From positions 496,001 through 560,000 of the forward strand of contig VIIQ02000581.1 of NCBI GenBank assembly GCA_007449985.2: a stretch of 64,000 nt of DNA, given 5' to 3'. Origin of the DNA: Desmodesmus armatus. Taxonomy: Eukaryota; Chlorophyta; Chlorophyceae; Sphaeropleales; Scenedesmaceae. The notes beneath the pieces were generated by a model. The model searched no databases and had not been told where the DNA came from. It was given only the letters and a program-made list of their open reading frames with translations. The position numbers were made by a program, and so were the translations under genes. This document shows, in pieces, positions 1 through 11,694 of the stretch. Positions within the stretch are counted from its first letter, which is position 1. The number at the start of each line of letters is the position of its first letter.

Positions 1-549
1 AGCAGCTTGCTGGGCACATTGACGCACTGCATTTGGAATGATTGTTCCAGCAATGGTGGGCCAGAAACGTGTTGGGCATCAAGTACATTCCGCTTGTCCA
101 GCATTGAAGCCCCCACCAAACGTCTGTGTGTACACACGTGTCCACAATTGGGCCCAGTGCAACACCCTGGAGGTTTGATTCTGGATTGCACAAGAGATGA
201 GTCATGCTACCAAATCACAATGCAAAACACAGGGAAGCAGGCAGTCGATGCCGCTGTCACATTTTTTGTTCAAGGGAGCATGTGGACAGGGGGCCCATGG
301 CGCTTGATGCCGGGGGCCGGGAGCCCAGAGCCATATGCTGTACGTGGGCGCGACATATACGTCAGCGTAGCATCAGAGGCACAAGGGCGCTGCTTGGTGA
401 CTTGCACTTTCAATGGGCCCGGCACCACAGCTCTGGCCAAGGAGTATGTCCCCTCCGCCAAAGACTGCAAGGCCACCAAGTCAGGGTGCCTGGCATTCAG
501 GAGCTACACAGATACAAGGTTTGCCAGTTGCACCTTGAGCTGCACCTAA
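1..549 (+). CDS. Possible 3'-terminal exon of a hypothetical protein (partial, left edge)
   Basis: The first forward frame is open from the window edge to a TAA at 547-549 (about 182 codons). It has no plausible ATG start, so if real it is the last exon of a gene beginning to the left. The translation is Cys-rich and ends in CTLSCT. A stretch around residues 75-150 (NTGKQAVDAAVTFF, then GSPEPYAVRGRDIYVSV) looks more like a folded beta-rich secreted domain than the Ser/Ala/Gln noise of nearby shadow frames. I do not recognise a family. It would converge on the minus-strand reductase gene that ends at 1319. An intron inside the stretch cannot be excluded, and it may be a chance open frame. Confidence 0.35.
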   Translation, partial: SSLLGTLTHCIWNDCSSNGGPETCWASSTFRLSSIEAPTKRLCVHTCPQLGPVQHPGGLILDCTRDESCYQITMQNTGKQAVDAAVTFFVQGSMWTGGPWRLMPGAGSPEPYAVRGRDIYVSVASEAQGRCLVTCTFNGPGTTALAKEYVPSAKDCKATKSGCLAFRSYTDTRFASCTLSCT

Positions 550-1318
550 TGGCACATTTGTTAGCAACATTTGATAAGTGTGATGCGATTGCGTGCTTGA
601 GTTGTGAGGGAGAGGATATGGGCAATGGCAGCATTTGGATCGGCAGTGCTTGCACTTATGCATCCCACTCAATTGGGATGTCACGGCATATCCGCGATAT
701 CACGGAACATGCGTATGCATGTAGCTGTGCTAGGGCACTTTGCTGGTTGGGGTTGAGGGTTTGAATGGTTTTGCTGGTTGCATTGGTCTTGTCAGATGGC
801 ATGTCGGGTGGGTGTCATGCGGCGTAGTGGCAGGCATGTGGAAGTGGGACGCATTGATTGAATTGATGTGTTGATTGGGGACGCCTGCGCATTGGGTATA
901 TGTCGGTGAAACTGCCCCACCTGTCACCATGCAGCAGAAATCATTTCATCTTGGCATGGCTACAATGGCTGAATTTTGAATGGTGTAGCTGTGTGCTGGT
1001 GTCACCCTTGGGCCAAGTGGACAGGTTGAGGCTCAAGGCTAGTCCTAGCAAGTCCCATGGCGCCTTGCGTGGTGCTGGTGGCAGATGTGCTGGTCACAAC
1101 AAGGCAAGGAAAACCAAGGTGGTGCTGGTTTTAGCTCGAATAATCAAGGGAAAACAGCCACCAGCATTATGGCTAGACCTGATCCTTTGGCAAGGTTGTT
1201 ACACGATACTGTGAGCTTCCAGAAGCAAGGAAAACACTCAATGTATGTGCATTACGCAGCCTGGCCCAAGGTACACCACACGACCAAGTTCCTGCCACTG
1301 CTCGTCCAGCCAGCCACA
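550..1318. other. Intergenic / 3' UTR of reductase 1
   Basis: No supported gene. It probably holds the 3' UTR of the minus-strand reductase that stops at 1319. A reverse-strand TGTAA poly(A)-type signal lies at 1199-1203, about 115 bp after the stop codon. Confidence 0.5.
1199..1203 (-). promoter_or_regulatory. Candidate TGTAA poly(A) signal of reductase 1
   Basis: TTACA on the plus strand reads TGTAA on the minus strand, the pentamer used as poly(A) signal in many green algae, about 115 nt after the stop codon at 1319. This is context only; a pentamer occurs often by chance. Confidence 0.35.
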
Positions 1319-3068
1319 CTAGCTGATTGACAGCACAACTTTGCCGCGTGTGTGCTCCGTTTCAACCTGCTTGTGGGCAGCAGCGACCTCTGACAGCGGC
1401 AACACCTGCAGCAGTGCAGCAATGCAGCATCGACAGCAAGTCGTGAGGGCTTGCCATTGATATTGTGGTGGTTTGTCAAATCGTTGGTTAGCCTTGGCTT
1501 GCAACTCCCCTGTGTATTTCTAATCCAGCCAAGTTGCAACCAATGCAGCAGACAATTACGCAACACCATGACTGGGCACCGGTCAGCTTGTGTGGGCACA
1601 TCACAGGTTCAAACCCAAACACAGGTGCCGACCCATTCCCTGGCGTCTTAGATGCTTGTACAGCCGCTGCCAACAAAACTGATAGTACCCACAGGACAGC
1701 TCCCCACGCAAGCTACAGCACAAAAGAGGTACAAAATGCAGGCAAGGCACTGCCAATAAACTGCATAAAGTCCAAGTATCTACCTTAGCCACCTCAAGTT
1801 TGACTTTCCCAGCTGCCATGAGCTTCAGCACCTCCTCTAAATCAGGCCCATTGGGTGCCACAATCGTGTGGCTGGCATTCTGCTGTGAGCTGCCTTCAGC
1901 ATGCTTCTGGGCCATCGCCTGAATGGCATCCTTGTCGCTGCCCAGGTTTTGAATGTGACTGATGTGGCCTGTGGGCTTTAGGACTGATACACACTTGGGG
2001 ATATTGTCTGCAGGGTTGCGCAGTAGCAGCGGCAGGCTGTGTGAGTGAAAAACATGCACTTGCAGCTTTGGAAGTTTGAGAGCCAATGGCAGGGCCACCC
2101 TGGTGACCTGCAGCATCTGATGCAGTCACTGAGTGCACTTGCAATCAGCGCTAGCGCTGGCTGGACATGCACACTTGAACCACTCGGTTGGAGCAGCTGT
2201 GTGCGAGGGTCACATGGTGTATGGAACTTGCGCTCTGTGCACCACAGCAAAAAAGATGGCACAGCAGATGCAGAGAGAGCCATGCTGGGCCCCATTACCT
2301 GGTAGGCAGTCTATGATGATGTCGAATGGGTTGTCTGCATACTTCTTGCTGAAATCCTGCAGTTATTTATGCCAAAAGGCAGAGCAGCGGCAGCACACAG
2401 CGTGTGGGTTAGCACATGCAGCACAGCACAGCCTGTAAGCACAGAGCACAGCGCATTGATTGAACGCTGCCCAGCACAGACAAGCTTGCAGTTGAGTCAT
2501 GCTTCCAGCATGAAAGACCAGTTGCAACGTTGCGCAGACTGCAGCAATATGTGACTCACACGCGGACACGCGTCAGAATCAGAAAGCTACAACCCCGCCC
2601 ACTCCTTCATAGCAGCAACGTCACGCCTACTGTGCCGTCTGATTTTCTGTCATGAGGCCATGCTGTAATGCCCACTTTACAGTGGCACCAACTAAGACTA
2701 GTAGCAGCTATTACAATGACGCCACCATGAACCCCACCATACGCCCACATGTGCGCCCCCTGTGCACCCTCCCTCCACATGTGAATCTACCCACCCACCC
2801 TCTCACCTCTTGGGTGTAGTCTACCACCTCGTCTGCCCCCAGCTGCTGCTTGACCCAGTCAACGTTGGCAGGTCCTGCCACGCCCACCACGTACAGCCCC
2901 AGCGCCTTGCCCAACTGAACAGCCATGTGACCAACACCTGGGGACCAGCAGCAGCAGCAGCAGTAGCAGCAGGCGCACATATCAACAGCACGCCCACATT
3001 GCTGGAGGGCGATAAAAATGGCACACTCCTTCTTGGATGAGACAAGAAGCACACAGCAGTATGTCTCC

Positions 3069-3131
<63 letters not shown>

Positions 3132-4945
3132 CCCACCTCCTGCAGCAGCCATGACCAGGCAGCGTTGACCCGGCTGGGGCTTAGCAAAGTGCAGTGACTG
3201 CCAGGCAGTCAGCCCCACCAACGGCACACCACCAGCTGTTGTCAGGTCCACTCCCTCAGGCACCTTGGCAACCCAGGACTCATCACACACTACGTACTGG
3301 CAGTAGGTGCCTGCAGCACGTACAGCAGCATAGCAGTACAGCATACAGCAGCATAGCAGTACACAGTACAGCATTACAGCAGTGCATCAGCACATCAGTA
3401 CATCTGCAGAACAGCTGATAGGTGCACTGCTGCCAATGGCCCAACAGTCAAGGGTATGTATGTGCTATGTGCTGTGCAGGGTGTCACACCCAAATCCAAA
3501 GTTTGGAGGTGCTTTGGGGGGTGGCAAGCTTGGTCGGCAGGTGCTGCCAGTGCAGTGCAATGGCCTGCCAGTCAACACTGTTGGCATAGTATGTGCATTG
3601 TGCTGTGCAGGGTGTGTTGGGAAGAGCTTTAGGGCGCAAGCTTAGTTGGGTGCCAGCAGCGGTGCTGCCGGTGCAGCTACTGTAACAGAGCACTGGCTAG
3701 CAGCACTGGCTGGCTCTTGCAAGCTCACCGTCTTGAGTGAAGACGAAGAAGCCTGGTGTCAGAGCTGCCACTGCATCTCCAGCCTTGAACTTGGACCCCT
3801 CATCTGCCTCCTCAACATACCCGGCCAGGTCGCCCCCCAGCACCTGCAACGCAGCCCAGCCAGTTATGAGACAAAGACACTGTCTAGTGCCTACTTGTAG
3901 GCGGCAAGAGGCTTCGTGTGAGGTCTAGATCATGCCAGGGCCAGAATATGCCCAGACCCAGATTTTGCCAGCGGCTTACTCAAGTGGGACGGCTGAGCTG
4001 CAGGTGATGGGACTGTTGACTTGATCCTGAAACGGGGGCCACTGCATACGGTACTACCGTGTGGTTTTGCATAGTATGCAAAACCCATTGCCGTGTTGAC
4101 AATACGTATCTCTTCAATTTTGCCAGCCAGTAGCCCTGGTGGGTGTGAAAAACTGTGTGTGTGTGGGGGGGGGGGGGCGAGAGCAGGGAGAAAAGAAGCA
4201 GCTTCTGATCTTCTGCTGTAATGCGAACTGTGCCGCAACGACTGCACTGTGATGTACATCACTGTGATGCACATGTGTGGCCTGCCTGGGCAACCTCCAT
4301 GCACAACCAACATTCTTGTGGGGTTCAGGCCATACAAGGAGGTGTTAGGCGTCTCCCATCGGTGTGAGACTATGCCTCGGGCTCCCGGAAGCTGGGTTTA
4401 CTCGGCTGTTGCGTGTGTGGCCAGCCGGTGGGGGTCCGCCCCCCCCCTGTACCTAACAAAAAAATACAAGGAGCCCTCCATGCCCTTACCTTAGGGTAGG
4501 TCGCAGTGAGGCCCCAGCGCTTGAGGATGACTCCTGAGCGTATCTGACAGTCGACTGGGTTAACTGAGCTGGACACCAGCCGCACCAACACCTGAACACC
4601 AGGCCATCACAGTGGACAGCATTGATCAGAGCGTCCAAGGTTGTGCAATTTTGCAGCTGGTGGCTGACAGATCTGCTTGCTGGGGCCTGAAGCCATGATG
4701 ACCTTATCGGTCTTGCGAACGATGCAGCAGACTGCCTGATAGAATATTTCAAGCAGCACCACATTCGACAAAGAGCATTTGCAGGTTGCAACCTGAAATG
4801 CAGGGGTCACCCCCACTAGTTCCAGTGCTGGCAGCATTGATGCCTCACCCACCTGCCCCGGGCCTCTAGTGGGCTTTGGGTAGTCTGATACTAGTTCCAG
4901 GGTCTCCTCAGGGCCTCCAGTGCCGTTGACTACGATAGCTTGCAT
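1319..4945 (-). CDS. Quinone oxidoreductase / zeta-crystallin-like NADPH reductase (MDR family), copy 1
   Basis: Eight exons (minus): 4945-4853, 4591-4490, 3843-3729, 3310-3137, 2937-2807, 2356-2299, 2007-1784, 1405-1319; 984 nt, 327 residues, close to the usual ~330 of quinone oxidoreductases. All junctions are GT-AG and in phase. The N-terminus MQAIVVNGTGG and the VNPVDCQIRSG segment are the GroES-like fold of medium-chain reductases. MAAAGGVGHMAVQLGKALG is the Gly-rich NADPH-binding loop of the Rossmann fold, and AAAHKQVETEHTRGKVVL is the conserved C-terminus. No zinc-ligand set is visible, as in the zinc-free quinone oxidoreductase branch. The expected activity is NADPH-dependent reduction of quinones or alpha,beta-unsaturated carbonyls; the substrate is unknown. 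There is no targeting peptide, so it is probably cytosolic. It is divergent from its paralogue at 5262, with the same exon boundaries throughout. Confidence 0.93.
3070..3130. repeat. (CTG)~20 microsatellite beside a splice donor
   Basis: About 20 uninterrupted CAG units (CTG on the coding strand of reductase 1) begin only a few nt inside the intron after exon 4, whose donor gtgggt is at 3136-3131. The paralogous intron in reductase 2 lacks this expansion but has a short CTG run (about 7319-7343) before its acceptor. Confidence 0.9.
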
Positions 4946-5261
4946 GTCGCTGCAGTTGAGTCAGGTCAGGACAGATGATCAAGCAACCGGCAGCGACGGA
5001 TGAAAGCTAATGCGATCGCTATCTTTCTCGGGTACAAAGATCTGCAACTTTGCATATGAAGGGAAGATTTCTGCGTGCCTTTCCCTGTGGTGTACTGCCG
5101 GGTGACGAAGGAGTGAGGAAGTATCATCGATCAAAGGGATGCACGCTACAGCAGCGCGGCATTTCAAGCTTTCCAGACATAACCACAGAAAGCAGTTTCA
5201 GACACCAGTGTCCTCGAGACTTACCCAAATTAGCATTGCCTCAGGAGTTAGCAGGGCCACA
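4946..5261. promoter_or_regulatory. Shared divergent promoter region of the two reductase genes
   Basis: The 316 bp between the two ATG codons (4945 minus, 5262 plus) must hold both 5' UTRs and both core promoters. I see no clear TATA box and no coding potential. A bidirectional promoter and co-expression are inferred from layout only. Confidence 0.55.
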
Positions 5262-8200
5262 ATGCAGGCTGTTGTGCTCAACGAGACTGGTGGCGTCGAG
5301 GTGATGAAACTGGTACAAGATCACCCCAAACCTGCAAGACAACCCGGACAGGTACCTCACTTAGCCCCTGCACAGGCCCTGGTGGCGTGGGTGTGTCCAA
5401 CATATGTTATGCATATGCCATCCTAGGCCTTGAGTCTTGCAACAGATGTGTTCCCTCATCCGCCTACTTGGCTAGTGCATGAAGCTACAGATGCTTACTG
5501 TCAGCTGTACCCTGGTGCAGGCAGAATCAACAACTGCATGTCTATCCCATGGCACTGCACCATTTTGAGCCCTGCCCAGCAGCTGACAGAGGGGTGGAGT
5601 GCTTTTTGGCCTAACCTTACCCAGGGACTGGGTCTGGCAGAGTCTGATTGTTGTCACTGCTGCATTCTGCTGGTCTGTTTGCAGGTATTGGTGCGCATCC
5701 ACAGCTCCTGTGTGAACCCCGTTGACACAGCAGTACGCTCAGGAGCCATCCCCCCAAACACGTTCCCAAAGGTGCAATGGGGATGGCGCAGGTTGAATGA
5801 GAGGAACGGGTGTGCGCATGCAGGCTTGCCTACTGTGGGCGGGGATTGGTTGCGACTGGACTTGCATGGGCTGATGCGTGCCCCCCACCCCTTCTGACAG
5901 CCATCACCGTGGTCACCACGGCATTATGGGTGGGAGGAGCCTGCATGGTCACCCAGCACACACCACCACCTCTCACCCTCTCAGTTCTGCTACACTGGTA
6001 CTAGTAGACACGTATCTGCCAGTAGAGCAGAGGGAAGTCCTGCGAGTTTTTTTGGTTTTACCAGGGGGGGTGTAATCCCACTGGCTGGCCACACACAGGG
6101 CAATCAGGCAAACCCAACTGCCGGGGGCCCGAGGCAAAGTCTCACCAATAAGATCGCCTACTAGGCACCCCTATACCAGGAGGTGCCCAGTGCCCGGACC
6201 GAAAAAACATGGGAGTCCTGCGATTTGCCCCAAGACACTTTTCCTCCTCAAGAAAAATGGATGGCTGCGCACCAATCGTGCTGCACCAACATGCGTCCCC
6301 TGTGTGCTGGTTCTGCAGGTGCTGGGTGGTGACCTTGCAGGAGTGGTTGAGGAGGCGGATGAGGGATCAAAGTTCAAAAAGGGTGACCTGGTTGCAGCCC
6401 TCACACCTGGCTTCTTTAATGACACACAAGATGGTGGGTTGTGCCTGAGCTGCGTCACATCACACCTTCGCCTATGAAAGATCTGCAGTGCTGTGCCCAA
6501 TGGGGTGGTCACTTGTGCCTTGTGTTTGAAACGTTGAAAGTTAGGTCAGCCTGATGCAAGCAAGCTTATGTCATGTCATTGGTACCAAGACATGCTCTGT
6601 TGCCCTGTCACCTCTGCCTCATGATCATGCCTTGTTTCAGTTGAGCAACATATTCCACAGCAAGCCGTCAGAAGAATTGTGCCTCTTGACAGCTGTGCGG
6701 TCCCTGTTTGCACCCCCGCAAGTCTGTCAAGTACCTTGTGCCTCAGCGACAGATCACTGTCACACCCTTCCTCGCTCCCTGCCCTCCCCCCTCCCCCCTT
6801 CCTGCCCCGTAGGCACCTACTGCCAGTATGCTGTTGCTGACGAGTCCTGCCTGGCGACGGTGCCTCAGGATGTGGACCTGACCACTGCTGCTGTGTTGCT
6901 GAGCTGCTGTGCTGCTGTACTGCTGCAGGCACCTACTGCCAGTACGCTGTTACTGAGGCGTCCTGGCTGGCCAAGGTGCCTGAGGGTGTGGACATCAAGA
7001 CAGCTGGTGGTGTGCCCCTAGTGGCCCTCACAGCCTGGCAGGCCATCATGGAGGGAAAGCCACACCAAGGGCAGCGGCTGCTGGTGATGGCAGCATCAGG
7101 AGGTGAGGCACAGCTGCTGTCATGGCTGTTACAACAGATACATGATTTTGTAATGTTGCTTTGAGAGTGATACTGCCATGTGGTGTGTGTTCTGAGCCCT
7201 GTACATATGTTGCTGCTGGATGTGTTGCTAGCTTGCAGCCACTGTTGCAGCAGCCGGCGAACTGTATTGGCTGCCTTCCCTGCCTTGAAGTCATGCCTGC
7301 ATCAAACATGGGTTCATATGGTGCTGCTGCTGCTGCTGCTGCTGGTCCCCAGGTGTCGGCCACATGGCTGTTCAGTTGGGCAAGGCGCTGGGGCTGTACG
7401 TGGTGGGCGTGGCAGGACCTGCCAACGTTGACTGGGTCAAGCAGCAGCTGGGGGCTGACGAGGTGGTAGACTACAAGCAAGAGGTGGGCAAGAGCAGCAT
7501 TTGGCATGTACATCATGCAGGATTGTAATTTGAGGGTGTCTGGCACCTGCATTTACGCCCTATGCTGCTGTAACAGCCAGGGTAATGCTGTGTGCAGTGC
7601 GCGCAGAGTCAACCCAGATCTGGCATGTACATCACGCAGGACTGCAATTCGAGGGTGTCTGTGCCTGCATTGACGCCCTATGTTGCTGTACCCATTTTTT
7701 TGTGTGCTTCAGCGTTACTGACCTGTGGATGGTTTTTTCTTGGTCCTGCAGGACTTTTCTGAGAAGTTTGCTGCTGACAACCTGAAGTTTAATATTGTAG
7801 TCGACAGCCTGCCAGGTGGGAAGGCAGAGGGCCTGCACAATGCATTTGCAGCTTCTGCACGATGCCACACTGTAGCTGTGCCAGTAGTTACACACATGCT
7901 TGCAGCTCAAGTGGAATACGCCGCGATGCAGTGTGGGGCCTGTCAAGATGCAGGAGAGGTGCTGCAGCTTGGTTGTCTTCAGTCACTAGCAGCAGGCGTG
8001 GTCGTAATTGTCAACTTGGGTTGTGCCAACAGCCTGCACACCAAATGCTCCTGGCCAGCACCTGCCAGCACCATGCGCGCCTGCATGCAACATTGCCAAG
8101 GGTACTACCTAGTTAGTAACTGAGCCAAACCCTTCCCTGCTTATCCCGCAGGGTGTGCATGTGTATAAAGAGTGTGCTGCGTCATGCTGAGAGCACAAAT

Positions 8201-9043
8201 GCTTTCGTTGGTCGGAAGGTTGTAAGCGGCAACTCCATTTCCATCTCCACTGCTGGTTGTCAGATGAGTCGAATGAGTCATCTGCCCCTTCCTGCCTGCA
8301 GGCAATATCGCCAAGTGTGTCCGTGTGTTGAAGGCCAGTGGTCACCTAAGCCACATCATGAACCACGGCACTGACCAAGAGGCACTGAAGCAGCTGCAGG
8401 AGGGTGGTGGGGGCCCCTCAGCCAGCCTGACACTGGTCAAGCCCAATGGGGCTCAGCTGCAGGAGGTGTTTGAGCTGATTGCAGCTGGAAAAGTGAAGCT
8501 GGAGGTGGCAAAGGTGGGTGTGGTGGTTTTGTATCGTAGGAGATCTCCTCTAGAGGTATTGTGGTGTGTTGAGCGAAGTGTTCGTGTGGATGCAGCAGAT
8601 GAGTAACAGGGACAGGTACTGTGTGCTCTGCCACTGGCAGACATGGATGTCACTCTCATGATGCGAGGGGGGGTGCTGGTTCTCCTGGTACCTGTCTACA
8701 TCACATACTCAGTGCCAAGCGATTGCTCACTGTGACAGGTAGTGTTGTGGTGTGTGTGAGCATGTGTCCCTGCAGCTTGTTTCATTAGCACTGCAGGACA
8801 GGAGGTGTCATCCTATGACTGTATGTTTGTGGCCACGGAGGCATTTCAATCACACGGTTGCATGGTTGTCTCAGACAGGCGTGCAGCTGCCACACTCTGC
8901 CATTGGCACAATGTACGATATGCCGTGCTGTGGCATGCTGCCGCTGTGTGTTGCAGGTGTTCCCTCTGTCTGAGGCCGCTGCTGCTCACAAGCAGGTGGA
9001 GACAGGGCACACCCGCGGCAAAGTGGTGCTGCAGATCCCCTGA
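5262..9043 (+). CDS. Quinone oxidoreductase / zeta-crystallin-like NADPH reductase (MDR family), copy 2
   Basis: Eight exons: 5262-5351, 5685-5771, 6319-6433, 6929-7102, 7353-7483, 7752-7815, 8302-8513, 8957-9043; 960 nt, 319 residues. Exon number, order and phases match copy 1; exons 3, 4, 5 and 8 have identical lengths (115, 174, 131, 87 nt), and exon 2 is 15 nt shorter (87 versus 102). Visible motifs: start MQAVVLNETGG, CVNPVDTAVRSG, the NADPH loop MAASGGVGHMAVQLGKALG, and the end AAAHKQVETGHTRGKVVL. The protein has no targeting peptide. The role should be NADPH-dependent reduction of a quinone or enone; substrate unknown. A second, partial copy of exon 4 sits 5' of the real one (6813-6894), and fragments resembling the last codons recur in the 3' UTR. 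Introns are larger than in copy 1. Confidence 0.93.
6813..6894 (+). repeat. Partial duplicate of exon 4 (pseudo-exon) in reductase 2
   Basis: Preceded by its own acceptor (gtag at 6809-6812), this 82-nt stretch repeats the first half of exon 4 (GTYCQYAVADES then VPQDVDLTTA). It lacks the GGVPLVALTAW half and a usable donor, and runs straight into the CTG-rich tract before the true exon at 6929. Its residues DES and DLTTA match copy 1 better than the adjacent real exon (TEAS, DIKTA). Confidence 0.85.
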
Positions 9044-9963
9044 TGCATTTCACGACAACAGGGCCTGTCCAGGCGCAAGATGGTGCTGCACAGTCCCTGA
9101 CTACTCAAAGCATCATGCTGGACATGATGTCCAGCCACAAAAAAAGCCTGTCCGGGCGCAAGGTGGTGCTGCACAGTCCCTGACTAGAGGCTTCTGCAGA
9201 CTCCCTGAGCAAGGTGGTGTTGTGGATCCCCTGGCATCACACATGGAGCCAGTGGTCGGCTACCAAGGCCTGCGCAGGCTCAAAGTTCTTGAATGAGCTG
9301 TCGTTTGTTTCGTTGCTACATGGTAGGAGCAGTCGATGCAGCTGACAGAGTTGTTTGCATTGTGCCACCCGTGATGGAGCTGTTGATTTATTTGAAGTTG
9401 AAGTCTATTTGCATCAGGTCGTCATCTGATGCCGCTGTCAGTTTTTTTTGTTGTGCATGTTTACAGAACATGTTGCAGCGGTCAACTGCTTGCATGGCGT
9501 GTGGGCGCCGGGGCTGTCCATGTGTGATGCAACACCTTCAGGCGCTGGCTTGCTGGCATCTGAATTAAATGCAGTGCTGCCCCAGGTTTTATGAATTTGT
9601 CGTGCCACCGAAGCGGCTGCTGTTGTTGCTACGACGGCTGCTTTGCTTCTGGTTGTCCCCTGCTCATGGTGGGCTGGGTGCATTCAGGGCCATTGCAAGC
9701 GCAATGTTGAAGCTGGCAATCATCTGTAGTTGCAAGGTGCTTTGTCTTGGCAGCTTCGATGTTATGTCCAGCCTAGCTGCAGGTAACATCAGTGTTTGAT
9801 TTGTTGCATTGGCCAGGCTGTACTTGCAGCGGTCCTGGAATAACATGTTGCAGTCCTGCCTAGGTACCTGGGTATGCGCAGCAATGCTGCTGGTGTCTCA
9901 AGCAGTTTCATTGTTTGTCTGTAACCTCTTTGTCAACCGTTGAACGACGAAAAGGCATGAACC
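9044..9963 (+). other. 3' UTR of reductase 2 and spacer
   Basis: No independent gene is supported. It holds three degenerate copies of the reductase 2 coding end (9071-9233) and a TGTAA motif at 9920-9924, only 40 bp before the next gene's ATG at 9964. The downstream promoter may therefore overlap the reductase 3' UTR. Confidence 0.5.
9071..9233 (+). repeat. Degenerate copies of the reductase 2 terminal codons in its 3' UTR
   Basis: The coding end (9012-9043, GGCAAAGTGGTGCTGCA followed by GATCCCCTGA) recurs at 9071-9100, 9148-9183 and about 9206-9233. The first two copies share AAG-TGGTGCTGCACAGTCC and end in CCTGA; the third keeps GTGGATCCCCTGG. Spacing is irregular (about 75, 80 and 55 bp). 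Confidence 0.8.
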
Positions 9964-10814
9964 ATGCAGCAATCCTCACTAAGCAGTAGACCCAGCCAAA
10001 GCAGGCCGATCGCCCTCGGTAGCTCATATCGGCACATACATAGCATCTATAGACCTGTGAGGACTCATCAATGCCGCTCGCACAGCAGCAATGGCGATCT
10101 GCAGGCTGTCGTCGGTGTCGGTGTTGCGTTCCATCTGCTGCTGGTGCAAGGACCAGCACACGCTGGCCTGCTCGCTCCGCAACCGTTTGGGTAAGGTTAA
10201 TAGCAACATAAATTGTTCATGAGCAGGTGCAGACGCATGTTTGCTGACGTGGGGCTCATCATGCTGTCCAGGGGTCCTGCTGCTGCTGGTGACCCTGCCT
10301 CTGGGGTGCTGGTTCTGGATCGACAGCGTGTGGAGTTGCTGCTCGCCAATGAGTTCAAAGAGAGGTCAGTCTTTCAGTGGGCCATGGGTTGAAAGGGGTG
10401 TGACACAGGACACATCGGCAGCAGCTGGCAGCAGCAACATGTGAGATCGTGTCCTCCAGCTATGTACATACATTGTAACATGCAAGCATCACCACTGAAT
10501 GGAGCCGCACATTTTGTCGGTGATTTGGGCTTTCTGCATGCATGCAGCCCACGCCAACTTCTCCTCTTGGCATGGGATGCCTTCTCAGCAGGACCCCTCC
10601 TCTATGACGACACATGTCGGAGATCAGTTTGCGCAAGCAAGACATAATCCACACCCTCACGCCCTCTCTACTGTTGCCTGCTCATTCTCATGCTGCTGTC
10701 CTGTCCCCCAGGCTTCACGCCCTCCCCAACGAGCAGCTGGTACAGATGTTGGATGAGCTGCTGGCATCCCAGCAGACCACAGCACCAGAGCTCTTCGCAG
10801 ACGTCCTCAACCGC

Positions 10815-10846
<32 letters not shown>

Positions 10847-11656
10847 AATACAGTCACCAGGTGCCGGTGAGCAGTTGGCAGGAGGGCTGGGCAAGGGCCT
10901 GTCCCAGATCTGGGGCTATAGTCAAAGCAGATGGCAGCAGAGCCCCTCTTTGGCACAGCCGCCTGCACCAGCAGCACCTGGCAGCAGCACCAGCAGCAGC
11001 GGTGGTACTAGCGTGCCTGCAGGGGTAGGAGTGCCAGATGCAGCAACAAGCAGCAGCAGCAGCAGTAAAGAGTCTCTTTCTGGAGGTTGGAGGTCACCTT
11101 GGGCTGCAGGCCCTGCTGCTGACAGCATCAGCAGCAGCGAGCCATCAAGGTTTGAACCTTCAAGGGCCGATCCTCTGCCAGTCACGCCTGCTGAGGAAGC
11201 TGATACTGCTGATGCTGATGCAGCACCACAGTCACCTCGTTGGCAGTTTGGGCTCCTTCCAAACAAGCAGCAGCAGCAGCAGCAGTTGGCGGCAGACAGC
11301 AGACAGGCGGATGGGGCCTCCTCTCAACCAGCAGACGCCACTAGCAGCAAGCAGCAACCTGCGGTTCGCAGTACAACAACAACAGCAGCTCTGGAGGACA
11401 GCTTGTCAGCTGTCAGGCCAGCAGACAAGGCGGGACCGGCCAGCACTCCCCAGCAGGCTCCTCCGCTTGCCACCACACCCCAGCAGCAGCAACAGCAGCA
11501 ACTGGAAAGCAGGGGTGAAGCAGAGGAAGAGGAGGCCTTTGACGACTTAGGGGAGTCTGACATCACTGGCGGCTTGCTGTTTGGCAGGCCTGGCAGTGGG
11601 GAGGAGCTGGTCACTCCAGCAGACCCACCCTCAGCAGCAGCAGGGGATGCACCCTC

Positions 11657-11694
<38 letters not shown>

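Noticed and set aside
2711..3374. Poly-Ala, poly-Leu and poly-Cys open frames
   Set aside because: Three frames of the (CTG)20 microsatellite and flanking reductase exons; the conserved reductase sequence spans them with introns.
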